Part shown: positions 17,135-26,100 of the stretch, in pieces | Layout of the letters: each line of letters begins with the position of its first letter | Position numbering within the stretch: position 1 is the stretch's first letter | Assembly (NCBI RefSeq): GCF_900129465.1 | Contig: NZ_FSRA01000001.1 | Location: forward strand, 1,798,001-1,862,000 | From: Chitinophaga niabensis | GTDB taxonomy: Bacteria; Bacteroidota; Bacteroidia; Chitinophagales; Chitinophagaceae | Length of the DNA: 64,000 nt | Direction: 5' to 3' | The notes under the pieces: model-generated | The model's database searches: none | Seen by the model: the letters and a program-made list of their open reading frames with translations, nothing else | What the model was told of the DNA's origin: nothing | Made by a program: the position numbers and the translations under genes

Positions 17135-17971
17135 TCACAAACCAGCGATCAGCTTCTCATTCAACGCAACATAATCAGCATTGTTAGCTGCTTTTGCCAG
17201 TTCAATAGACTGCTGTGCAGTAGCTTTTGCACCGGCTTTATCACCCAGTCTTGCCTGGATCTTTGCTTTCAGGTGAAATACCCAGAAAGCTTTTGCATCT
17301 TCCTTCGTAGCCATATCAGCCCAGGTCAGTGCCTGCTTCAGGTCTTTACCTGATTCATAATAATACATGGCAGCGCTGAAATAAGGTTTCTTCTCGGCGG
17401 TTTTCATGGCATTATCGATCTGTGCCATTACTTTGCCATCAATGTCTGCCGTGATCTCAATGGGTACCATGGTCTTTTCCCAAAGCAGCATCATCGTCAT
17501 GGCAGTTGGACGAACATTCTCAAAAGAGATCATGAACGATTCTACATTAAAAGGCAGATCATGTGATTCCGTCTGGAAACGCAGCACATCCTCTTCTTTT
17601 TTGTAGCCATCAACGCCCCAGTTCTTCAGGCCTTTGTTAAGTACAATTTCCCAGCCATTCCTGGAAGGAACCGTATATAGTGCATACTCGCCTGCAGCTA
17701 CCGGTTGTCCGTTCAGTTTAACATCTTCGCCAAAAGTGATCTTGGTAGCGTTGTTAGCGCCGGTACGCCATAATTTGTCGTACGGCACCAGGTCGCCCAT
17801 TACGGTACGGCCTTTAGCCAGCGGGCGGGAATAAGTAACTTCCACAGCAGACAGCGCAAATTGTTGTTTGATGGTTTGAGTAGGACTTGGCGCCGGCATT
17901 TTTATACCCTGGGCCATAGAAGCAGACGCCGCTACCAGGCATACTGCTACAGCAGATAGAAATTGTTTCAT
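17135..17971 (-). CDS. DUF2911 domain protein, exported
   Basis: A 278-residue protein with a signal peptide (MKQFLSAVAVCLVAASASMAQ). The segment SPTQTIKQQFALSAVEVTYSRPLAKGR, then DLVPYDKLWRTGANNATKITF and AAGEYALYTVP, is the DUF2911 signature common in Bacteroidota. The C-terminal 90 residues (DNAMKTAEKKPYFSAAMYYYESGKDLKQAL...) look like tetratricopeptide helices. Function is unknown; it is probably periplasmic. A partial duplicate of its 3' end lies just downstream. A TATTTTCG (minus strand, 18002-18009) is a weak promoter candidate. Confidence 0.87.
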   Translation of the reverse strand: MKQFLSAVAVCLVAASASMAQGIKMPAPSPTQTIKQQFALSAVEVTYSRPLAKGRTVMGDLVPYDKLWRTGANNATKITFGEDVKLNGQPVAAGEYALYTVPSRNGWEIVLNKGLKNWGVDGYKKEEDVLRFQTESHDLPFNVESFMISFENVRPTAMTMMLLWEKTMVPIEITADIDGKVMAQIDNAMKTAEKKPYFSAAMYYYESGKDLKQALTWADMATKEDAKAFWVFHLKAKIQARLGDKAGAKATAQQSIELAKAANNADYVALNEKLIAGL

Positions 17972-18032
17972 AGTGTGTTATTTGGTGGTAAGAATTCTCC
18001 GCGAAAATAGGAAAGAAAACAACACAGCTGAA

Positions 18033-18692
18033 CTATTCTATTAATCCATTACGGAATGCATACAATACCAGGCCTACTGTATTCTTTACGTTAAGTTTTT
18101 CCAGCAGTTTCTGGCGAAGGCCTTCCACCGTACGTGGGCTCAGGAAGATCTTCTCGGATATTTCCTGTGTGGTGAACTCATTGCAAATGAGCTTCAGTAC
18201 TTCCAGCTCCCGGTCGCTGAGCTGTACCTCGTTCTTGAAAGTAGGTTTGAATTGCTGCTTGTTCTTGTGAAGTACTTTTTTAAGCAGCGCCAGGTTTACG
18301 TTCTCATTGAAGTAAAACCCTTTATCGAAAGTAGTGCAGATAGCTTCGTAGATCTCTTCCGGTTCACTGTTCTTGAGCAGATAGGCATTGGCGCCATTCT
18401 CTACCAGGTGTACGATAAAATTATCGTCCTCATACATGGTGAGGATGATCACCTTTACATGGGGATACTTTTCCCTTACTTTGATCGTGGCCTGGATGCC
18501 ATCCATTTTAGGCATCTTCAGGTCCATCAGAATTACATCAGGCTGTTGCTGCTGCATGATCTCCAGCAGGTGTTCTCCGTCTTCCGCTTCAAATACCACG
18601 CTGATATTCTCATAGGGCGTGAGCGTATTGATCACACCACTACGAAATATTTTATGGTCGTCCGCAATAGCGACTTTGATAGGCGGTTGCAT
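18033..18692 (-). CDS. NarL/LuxR-type response regulator
   Basis: A 219-residue regulator. The receiver domain (residues 1-125) has the acidic pocket D11-D12, the phosphoacceptor D57 in VILMDLKMP, and the switch lysine in YLLKNSEP. A LuxR-type helix-turn-helix covers about residues 158-219 (LSDRELEVLKLICNEFTTQEI...SPRTVEGLRQKLLEKL). It lies 13 bases after the histidine kinase in the same operon and is the obvious partner. Likely targets are the palindromes in 20,591-21,039. Confidence 0.92.
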   Translation of the reverse strand: MQPPIKVAIADDHKIFRSGVINTLTPYENISVVFEAEDGEHLLEIMQQQQPDVILMDLKMPKMDGIQATIKVREKYPHVKVIILTMYEDDNFIVHLVENGANAYLLKNSEPEEIYEAICTTFDKGFYFNENVNLALLKKVLHKNKQQFKPTFKNEVQLSDRELEVLKLICNEFTTQEISEKIFLSPRTVEGLRQKLLEKLNVKNTVGLVLYAFRNGLIE

Positions 18693-18705
18693 AAAGAGTA
18701 TAAGT

Positions 18706-19506
18706 TTAACTGACTAAAACAGGCTGATAGTTATCCACCCTGATCTCGGCAATAGTGCCTTTGGGTGAATTATTTGCAAAATTGATATTTCCCCCGATAA
18801 TATTCAAGCGACTTTCAATATTTTTCAGACCTAAATGTCCTGTTTTTTTGCTGAATTCCGCGAGGTCCGCTACTAATTTGCCGTTTCCGTCATCAACAAC
18901 GCGAACGGTGAGCAGGTTGGGAGAGCTTTCGTAAGTGATCTGAACATGATGCGCCTCTGCATGTTTGAGGATATTATTGATCAGTTCCTGCACAACCCTG
19001 TACACATTCAGGGCTTTTTCCCGGTCTACGGGGTAAGTTGTACCGTCCGTACTGAAAGCGATCAGGATCTGTTTATTCTTGTTCATCAGGCTGGAGAAAG
19101 AATCCAGCGCATGACTAAGGCCAAAATTTTCGAGGGTAGTAGGGTGGAGGCTTTGGGAGATGAAGCGCAGTTGTTGTATGATGGTATCTGTAAATTCCTT
19201 GGTTTCCTTGATCCGTTCTACTTCTCCATTGCTGGCCAGCTGCTGAAGATGGTTCAGGTTGAGCTTCAGAACAGATAACTGCGCGCCCACTTCATCGTGA
19301 AGGTCTTCCGCTATCCGTTTACGCTCAATTTCCTGCCCCTGTAATACGGCAACAAGCCTTTCTTTCTGGAGTTGAAGGTCCTTATCCTTCAGCTTCAGTT
19401 TATACTGAACTACCTGCTTTTGCTGTAATACAACCATTACCACAACAAAAATACCAAGGCTCAGCATAACAATGGTGCCTATCAATATTAATTGCAGCGT
19501 GTTCAT
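18706..19506 (-). CDS. Sensor histidine kinase (HisKA_3 type) with no sensory domain of its own
   Basis: A 266-residue kinase. One membrane helix (residues 5-27) is followed by a coiled coil (residues 30-60) and the HisKA_3 box ERKRIAEDLHDEVGAQLS with phosphorylated H70. The ATPase domain shows ELINNILKHAEA (N box), VVDDGNGK and GHLGLKNIESR. There is almost no extracytoplasmic sequence, so it needs an input from elsewhere. Its start overlaps the stop of the upstream seven-helix protein by four bases (19503-19506), pointing to that protein as the sensor. Confidence 0.91.
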   Translation of the reverse strand: MNTLQLILIGTIVMLSLGIFVVVMVVLQQKQVVQYKLKLKDKDLQLQKERLVAVLQGQEIERKRIAEDLHDEVGAQLSVLKLNLNHLQQLASNGEVERIKETKEFTDTIIQQLRFISQSLHPTTLENFGLSHALDSFSSLMNKNKQILIAFSTDGTTYPVDREKALNVYRVVQELINNILKHAEAHHVQITYESSPNLLTVRVVDDGNGKLVADLAEFSKKTGHLGLKNIESRLNIIGGNINFANNSPKGTIAEIRVDNYQPVLVS

Positions 19507-20180
19507 CTTCTGACTCCTTTAACTTTTAAGAGTCCAATATAGAAAAGAATTGCCTGAATTACACCTCCCGTCCATGTTAAAGACGCTGTGATCCTGAAAA
19601 TAGAGAGCAGTTTATCGTCAGGCGTGCCGCCCCGCTGAAGAAAATTAAAACAGAGGTCGAGGGGGAAAGAACAGCATAAACTCACAAAAAGACCGGCATT
19701 GAACCAGAAAGCAGGAAGCGTATTAATATAGATGGATTGTTCTATCAGGCTTTCGTCCCTCATCAGCTGAAGGAAGAATATAACGCCGTAAATGATCAGC
19801 ACAAAAGTTCTGAAAGAGATAAAAATGGAGTTGAAAAGCAGGGGGCCTTCCAGGAAAGTGAAGTCTACCGCAAAAAGAGCAACGGCAGCCGCCAGCATTA
19901 CCTGTAATATCTTTTTGGCTTTGGGATGTTTTAGAACATGGATGTAGAACAGCGTTAAAATGAAGAACTGCACCAGGAACATCACCGCAGTAAAAGCCAT
20001 GTTGTTATGGTAGATCCTCGCGATAATATCAGCAACCACACCTGTAAAGGCATTGGAGATAGCATAGGCAAAGATCACCCGCTGCTCCTTGTTGAGGAGC
20101 CGGTAATGTAAAAAGAAGGGGATCAGAAGTAGTACTTCGATCCCCACCATGAAATAAAAAATATAATGATGAAGATGCAT
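19503..20180 (-). CDS. Seven-helix membrane protein, probable sensor partner of the kinase
   Basis: A 225-residue polytopic protein with about seven hydrophobic segments (residues roughly 5-24, 36-55, 63-82, 90-108, 117-137, 152-172 and 190-217) and short loops. I do not recognise the family. The overlap of its stop with the kinase start implies co-translation and a possible complex. The kinase lacks a sensing domain, so this protein is the best candidate to detect the signal, perhaps a lipophilic or membrane-state cue. That role is inference. Confidence 0.7.
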   Translation of the reverse strand: MHLHHYIFYFMVGIEVLLLIPFFLHYRLLNKEQRVIFAYAISNAFTGVVADIIARIYHNNMAFTAVMFLVQFFILTLFYIHVLKHPKAKKILQVMLAAAVALFAVDFTFLEGPLLFNSIFISFRTFVLIIYGVIFFLQLMRDESLIEQSIYINTLPAFWFNAGLFVSLCCSFPLDLCFNFLQRGGTPDDKLLSIFRITASLTWTGGVIQAILFYIGLLKVKGVRR

Positions 20181-20188
20181 CTAGTTAT

Positions 20189-20590
20189 TTATCCGTTATC
20201 GTCTTCTTTATCTGAATTCAGGGGATTGGACTTGGGGCAATCAAAAGGACAATAAGTATCGGTAGCCAGGATGTCATCCGCAGGCTGATCCTTAGCGAAT
20301 TGATTTTCGGCAGAAGGCAGGATGTCGTTACCGTCAGCATCTACTGCTACCAGCACAAATTTCTTATCGCGTTTGCCATCCCCATCAATGTCCAGTCCAT
20401 AATAGATACGGAGACCGGTGGCTTTGTCCTTGTTTAATAATTCATTGATCTTGTTCAGACCAAAAAAACCTGCTAGAAGCGGATCTTTGTGTTTTTTACG
20501 ATCTACCTGATCGATCCGGTAAGCTTGTGTTAGCTTGGCGCCTTTTATCAGGGAAATAAACTTCCCGGCGTCTTTGTTAAAATTAGACAT
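20189..20590 (-). CDS. Small hypothetical protein with a DxDGD motif
   Basis: A 133-residue protein from ATG 20590 (MSNFNKDAGKFISLIKGAKL). A longer frame to 20650 exists but its first 20 residues lie in the regulatory gap. No signal peptide is visible. The central part has GLDIDGDGKRDKKFVLVAVDADGND, which contains DxDGDGxxD, like a calcium-binding loop. The C-terminus has two cysteines in TYCPFDCPKSNPLNS. It is the first gene of the operon that continues into the seven-helix protein, the kinase and the regulator, with only eight bases to the next gene. Function is unknown. Confidence 0.62.
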   Translation of the reverse strand: MSNFNKDAGKFISLIKGAKLTQAYRIDQVDRKKHKDPLLAGFFGLNKINELLNKDKATGLRIYYGLDIDGDGKRDKKFVLVAVDADGNDILPSAENQFAKDQPADDILATDTYCPFDCPKSNPLNSDKEDDNG

Positions 20591-21039
20591 GCGTGTCAAT
20601 TTAAGCTGTGAAAAAAAGTTATCGGCATTAAAATTATTACAAATTCTCATTTATCATACTTCCCTGGTTACAACGGAACGCGCCCAAAAGGGCATTGAAA
20701 ATCAATCGGAATCTTTACTGCTGCGGTTCTTCACTGCTGGTCAGCTACCCAATGGGTAGCCTGAATGCGTGGTTTCCCCCTCAAAATGCGTATTTCTACG
20801 CATTCCGTATTTATAGGGTCTTAACGCTTGACTGCAATACTATTCTTTTCAAACTTTGTAGCGTGAAAAGGGCAAAAAGGAGGGTTGTTGAAACCGTGTT
20901 AATTCCAAAAATTTTACACGCACTCGGGCCTTTCTACCAATGTTTGTTTCGTTAGTATGCAGAGGGTCGGCTGGTTACCCTGAAACCAGCAAACGAAAAC
21001 TGGTTACCCCCAAAATTGAAGAACCAAAATGTCGTCGCT
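20591..21039. promoter_or_regulatory. Palindrome-rich divergent regulatory region
   Basis: This 449-base gap separates two divergent genes and holds no convincing reading frame. It contains GCTACCC-AAT-GGGTAGC (20744-20760), AATGCGTA-TTTC-TACGCATT (20785-20804), and GCTGGTT/AACCAGC around seven bases (20970-20990). CTGGTTACCC occurs directly repeated at 20971-20980 and 21000-21009, with CTGGTTAC again at 20664-20671. Such density suggests operator sites, possibly for the NarL-type regulator of the adjacent operon. No clear TAnnTTTG is visible on either strand. Confidence 0.55.
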
Positions 21040-21930
21040 ATGAGTTATCTATTAATTGGAAACATCTCTGCGTTGATCAGTGAAGAATGTATTGAACCCT
21101 TAGCAAACGCGCGGATCCGGATCTATTTACCGGTTGCTGAATACAACAGTGAAGACCTGGCGCGCGGCATTTTTAAAGATCTCCGGCAGCTGTCTGAAAG
21201 GGATGTGCAAGCCAAAGCAGAACGCCTGTTGGCCGAATCGAAACTGGATGAAAGAGGAAATTTCAGCCTTGGCTGGGAAGACCTTCACCTGTTCACCGAA
21301 CCGCTGGAAATGGATATTTGTCTTAACAGCGTACCCGGCAAACAGAGCAGCGGCCAACAGGACTGGATCCAGTACCACCTGAGCACCTTTGTGCCGCACT
21401 GGAAAAGATCTAAAGAGAAGTACCTCGCAGCCTTCGCCTACGTGGTACCTTCTGACATGTGGAGCAGGATCCGCGAAGATTTTGGAGCCTGGGTGATCAC
21501 TGGAATGGTGAAACACAACGAGACCTACGAAGGGCTCGGTACTTATAGAGTCGAAGCTTATAACGCACACAACGATAAATTGCTGGGCTGGTGCCTGAGC
21601 AATGAATGTGGCAGGTATAAACTGAACTTTTCAAGAAAGGACATTAGTGGCAGCAGGTTGCTGTATATTATAAAGGACGATAAAACAGGTTATAACCAGG
21701 GACCTGATGTTTATTTTAAGGTGTATGACCAGAACCAGCTGATCTGGAGTGAAAGTAAAGATATGGCCTTACAGCCTGAGCGGCGGCATATACCACCTTG
21801 TACAAAATTGAATCTTTTCATTAAACCTCCGGGAAGTGAAAAGAAAGCAGCAAGGCTTACCGGTTGGTTCAATGATTTTATCAGTAATACCAAAACAAAA
21901 AGTCATTATAAAGACCTCTACGTCATGTAG
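21040..21930 (+). CDS. Hypothetical protein with transthyretin-like beta segment
   Basis: A 296-residue protein from ATG 21040 (MSYLLIGNISALISEECIEP). An in-frame TTG at 21016 is less likely. The opening segment (IGNISALISEECIEPLANARIRIYLP) and a later segment (TGMVKHNETYEGLGTYRVEAYNAHNDKLLGWCLSNECGRYKLNFSRKD) resemble carboxypeptidase-regulatory/transthyretin-like beta sandwiches. No signal peptide or membrane helix is visible. It is divergent from the sensor operon and may be its target. I do not recognise a function. Confidence 0.6.
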   Translation: MSYLLIGNISALISEECIEPLANARIRIYLPVAEYNSEDLARGIFKDLRQLSERDVQAKAERLLAESKLDERGNFSLGWEDLHLFTEPLEMDICLNSVPGKQSSGQQDWIQYHLSTFVPHWKRSKEKYLAAFAYVVPSDMWSRIREDFGAWVITGMVKHNETYEGLGTYRVEAYNAHNDKLLGWCLSNECGRYKLNFSRKDISGSRLLYIIKDDKTGYNQGPDVYFKVYDQNQLIWSESKDMALQPERRHIPPCTKLNLFIKPPGSEKKAARLTGWFNDFISNTKTKSHYKDLYVM

Positions 21931-21964
21931 GTCTTCGCCCAATGTTGGAAGCCCCAATATCTAC

Positions 21965-22013
21965 AAAACAGCTACCTACCCTCAGCCAAGCCTCCAACGG
22001 TAGCTGTTTTTTT
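21965..22013 (+). terminator. Terminator after the transthyretin-like gene
   Basis: AAAACAGCTACC (21965-21976) pairs with GGTAGCTGTTTT (21999-22010) around a 22-base loop, and a T run ends it. The large loop is unusual, but the 12-base-pair stem is perfect. Confidence 0.7.
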
Positions 22014-22033
22014 CTTCCCTATAGCTTAAGACA

Positions 22034-22930
22034 TTAAAAACCTGGATGGTAATGCTGGAGCGTGTCGCGGAGGTACTGCCTGTCTAAATGCGTGTAGATC
22101 TCGGTAGTAGTGATGCTTTCATGCCCCAGCATCGCCTGTACCGCCCTCAGATCAGCCCCGTTTTCTACAAGATGTGTGGCAAATGAATGGCGGAAGGTAT
22201 GTGGCGAGATGGTTTTATGAATATCTGCCCGGGCGGCCAGTTCCTTTATAATAAGGAAGATCATCACCCGGCTGAGCGCACTGCCCCTCCGGTTCAGGAA
22301 AAGGATATCTTCCTGGCCCTTTTTAGGCAGCATCCCTTTTCTCGTTTCATTATAATATAACCGGATATACTTAATGGCAGATTCCCCGATCGGTATCAGC
22401 CGCTCTTTATCACCCTTTCCTATTACCCGGATATACTCCTCTTCAAAATGAAGTTGAGAGATCTTCAGAGACACCACCTCACTGACCCGTAATCCACAAC
22501 TGTACATGATTTCCAGGATAGCCTTATTACGGTGGCCCTCAGGTTTGCTGAGGTCTATCTGGCTGATCATACTTTCTATCTCATTAAAACTTAAAAAGTC
22601 AGGAAGCTTGCGGCGTGTTTTGGGCGCTTCCAGTAACTGCGTAGGATCTTCCCTGATCATATCCTGGCTCAGCATGAACCTGAAAAAAGCTTTGATCCCC
22701 GAAATGATCCTCGCCTGGGAAGCAGGCGTCATCCCCAAAGAAGCAATCCATTGGGCACAGGCCTGAAGGTCATCCAGCGTAATGCTCCCGGGTGATACCG
22801 GCTTGTTCACTGCCACCAGGTATTCTGTCAACCGTTGTATATCCCGCACGTAAGCCTCGATCGTATTCTTCTCCAGGTACCGTTCCGTTTTCAAATAAAT
22901 AGAAAAGCCCTTAATGTTGGATTCCCACAT
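22034..22930 (-). CDS. xerD: Tyrosine recombinase XerD
   Basis: A 298-residue site-specific recombinase that resolves chromosome dimers at dif together with XerC. The N-terminal core-binding domain spans residues 1-90. The catalytic set is complete: R148 (CGLRVSE), K172 (GKGDKE), H244 and R247 (HTFRH), H270 (MLGHES) and nucleophile Y279 (EIYTHLD). It is a housekeeping-type Xer by length and motif, not an integrase of a visible element. No att sites or cargo were seen. Confidence 0.92.
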   Translation of the reverse strand: MWESNIKGFSIYLKTERYLEKNTIEAYVRDIQRLTEYLVAVNKPVSPGSITLDDLQACAQWIASLGMTPASQARIISGIKAFFRFMLSQDMIREDPTQLLEAPKTRRKLPDFLSFNEIESMISQIDLSKPEGHRNKAILEIMYSCGLRVSEVVSLKISQLHFEEEYIRVIGKGDKERLIPIGESAIKYIRLYYNETRKGMLPKKGQEDILFLNRRGSALSRVMIFLIIKELAARADIHKTISPHTFRHSFATHLVENGADLRAVQAMLGHESITTTEIYTHLDRQYLRDTLQHYHPGF

Positions 22931-22934
22931 ACCC

Positions 22935-22942
22935 TAAAAGTA
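22935..22942 (-). promoter_or_regulatory. Possible -7 element immediately before xerD
   Basis: TACTTTTA on the minus strand differs from TAnnTTTG at the last base and ends four bases before the ATG, so transcription would start at or next to the start codon. Confidence 0.35.
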
Positions 22943-23138
22943 CAGAATAAATATAATATGATGAATGCCGCTTTTTTTTGTACAAAATGGCTCGCCAATC
23001 GAAATCGGTTAAAGAAAATTAATTAAAATCCTCTTAATTTTAGAAATAAACGAATAAAAAACCTGATTCTTTTACTACTTTTATGCCCGCTGAATTTTAG
23101 CAATAATGTTATATTGAAGCTTCATTTCAACCACAGTT

Positions 23139-26100
23139 ATGTCGGATTCATCGCTAAAGAAAATACAAAAGCTGTTAGTAGCAAACCGCGGAGAGATCGC
23201 GGTACGGATCTTAAGAGCAGCATCGGAATTACGGATCAGGACCGTAGCCATCTTCACATATGAAGACCGCTACTCGCTACACCGCTATAAGGCGGACGAG
23301 GCCTATCAGATCGGAAAAGACGATGAACCACTCAAACCTTACCTGGACATTGAAGCCATCATCCACCTGGCCAAAACCCAGGAGGTAGATGCGATTCACC
23401 CCGGTTACGGTTTCCTCAGTGAAAACGTTCAGTTTGCCCGCAGATGTAAAGAAGAAGGGATCATTTTCGTAGGCCCCGATCCTTCTGTAATGGACCAGCT
23501 GGGCGACAAAGTTGCCGCTAAGACCCTTGCCAGAAGAGTAGGAGTACCCCTGATCGAAGACAGTGAAGCAGAACTGAACGACCTGGCTACCGTGAAAAAG
23601 GAAGCCGCCCGTATTGGTTTCCCCATCATCTTAAAAGCAGCTTTCGGCGGCGGCGGCCGTGGTATGCGTGTTGTACATGCAGCAGATCAGCTGGAAAAAG
23701 CTTTCTCAGAAGCCAGGAGCGAAGCCGGAAAAGCTTTCGGTAACGACACCATCTTCATTGAAAAGTTCATTGAAGAACCCAAACACATCGAGGTGCAGCT
23801 CATGGGAGACAACCATGGCAACATCGTTCACCTCTATGAAAGGGATTGCTCTGTACAACGCCGTTTCCAGAAGGTGGTAGAAATTGCTCCATCACCCAAT
23901 CTGCCCCAGGAAACAAGAGAAGAGATCTACGGATACGCGTTAGCCCTGGCCCGCGCCGTAAATTATAATAACGTAGGTACGGTAGAGTTCCTGGTAGACC
24001 GCCAGAACAAAGTTTACTTCATCGAAGTGAACCCCCGCATCCAGGTGGAACATACCGTTACAGAAGAAGTAACAGGTATCGACATCGTACGTTCCCAGAT
24101 CCTGATCGCTAAAGGACATCACTTATCCGATCCCGAGATCTTCCTGAAAAACCAGGAAGACGTGAAGCTGAATGGTTTCGCCATCCAGTGCCGCGTTACA
24201 ACAGAGGACCCGGAAAACAACTTCACTCCAGACTATGGAACAGTGATCGCTTACCGCAACGCAGGTGGCTTCGGTATCCGTTTGGATGAAGGTAGTGCGT
24301 ACTCCGGCGTAAAGATCTCCCCCTTCTTTGATTCCATGCTGGTGAAAGTAACCGCTTCAGGCCGTACCCTTTCAGGTGCCGCCGGCCGTTTACACCGTAC
24401 ATTGAAGGAATTCAGGATCCGCGGGGTAAAAACCAATATCCGCTTCCTGGAAAACGTGATCACACACGACACTTTCCGCAAAGGCAACTGTACCGTTAGC
24501 TTTATCGACAAACATCCCGAACTGTTTAAACTCTCGCCGATCAGGGACAGGGCTACCAAAACCCTCATGTACCTGGCAGACGTTACCGTGAACGGGCATG
24601 TTGATGTAAAAGGAAAGAACGACAATAAACGTTTCCGCGTACCCACCATTCCTTCTTTCGATCCGCTGGCGCCTGTTCCAAAAGGCTCCCGCAACAAACT
24701 GGAAGAACTGGGCCGCGAGCAGTTCTCACAATGGCTGCGCAACGAAAAACCTGTTTACTTTACAGATACTACTTACAGGGATGCCCACCAAAGCCTTCTC
24801 GCCACCCGCGTACGTTCTAAAGACATATTAGCTGTAGCAGAAGGATATGCCCGCAACAACCCGCAGATCTTTTCTATGGAAGTATGGGGCGGTGCAACCT
24901 TTGATGTAGCCATGCGTTTCCTGCACGAAGATCCATGGCGCAGACTACAGAACTTAAGGCAGGCCATGCCCAATGTACTGCTGCAAATGCTGTTCCGTGG
25001 CTCTAACGCAGTAGGTTATTCCGCCTATCCGGAAAACCTCATCGCTAAGTTCATCGAAAAAGCAGCAGAGAACGGTATCGATATCTTCCGCATATTCGAT
25101 TCCCTCAATGATATTGATGCCATGACGCCGAGCATCGGCTTCGTGCGCAACAATACCAAATCCCTCGCACAGGCAGCTATCAGCTACACCGGCGATCTGC
25201 TGAATAAAGACAATAAGAAGTATACCCTGGATTATTACATCACCCTCGCTAAACGTTTGGAAGATGCAGGCGCACACATGCTCTGCATCAAAGACATGGC
25301 AGGATTGCTGAAACCCCAGGCCGCAACCGTACTGGTAGGTGCATTGAGAGATGCTGTAAAACTCCCTATCGTACTGCATACACATGATACCGCATCTGTT
25401 CAGGCTGCTTCCTACCTGAAAGCCATCGAAGCTGGTGTGAACGTGGTTGATTGCGCTATTGCCTCTCTCAGTGGTCTTACTTCCCAGCCCAATCTCAATT
25501 CCATGGCCGCTATCCTGGAAGGGCATGAGCGCAGCCAGTACATGAACCTGCATTCCCTCAATGAATACAGCAATTACTGGGAAGATGTACGCGAATATTA
25601 TTATCCTTTTGAATCAGATATGAAAGCCGGAACGGCCCAGGTATATGAGAACGAGATCCCTGGTGGTCAGTACTCCAACCTCCGCCAGCAGGCTGAATCA
25701 CTGGGTCTTGGAGATAAACTGGAAACCATCAAGCATAACTATGCCGTGGTGAACCAGCTCTTCGGCGACATCGTAAAAGTAACACCCAGCTCTAAAGTAG
25801 TAGGGGACATGGCCCTGTTCATGACCTCCAACAACCTCACAGCGGAAGAAGTATTGGACGAAACCCGCAACCTGGCATTCCCTGCCTCCGTACAGGGTTT
25901 CTTCAAAGGTGAAATAGGTTTCCCTTATGGCGGATTCCCCGAGAAACTTCAAAAGATCGTACTGAAAGGGCAGAAGGCCCTCACCGGAAAACCCAACGGC
26001 CATTTACCTCCCGTTGATTTCGACAGTGACTTCGCGGCTTTCCAGCTCAAATACCCGCTGGCTGAATTCCTCGATTACCTCAGCTACCACATGTTCCCGA

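Noticed and set aside
20695..20955. 86-codon plus-strand frame in the palindrome-rich gap
   Set aside because: It has an unlikely sequence, spans several hairpins and has no start signal; treated as non-coding.
22034..22930. Integrase of a mobile element
   Set aside because: Length, motifs and setting fit chromosomal XerD; no att repeats or cargo genes were found.
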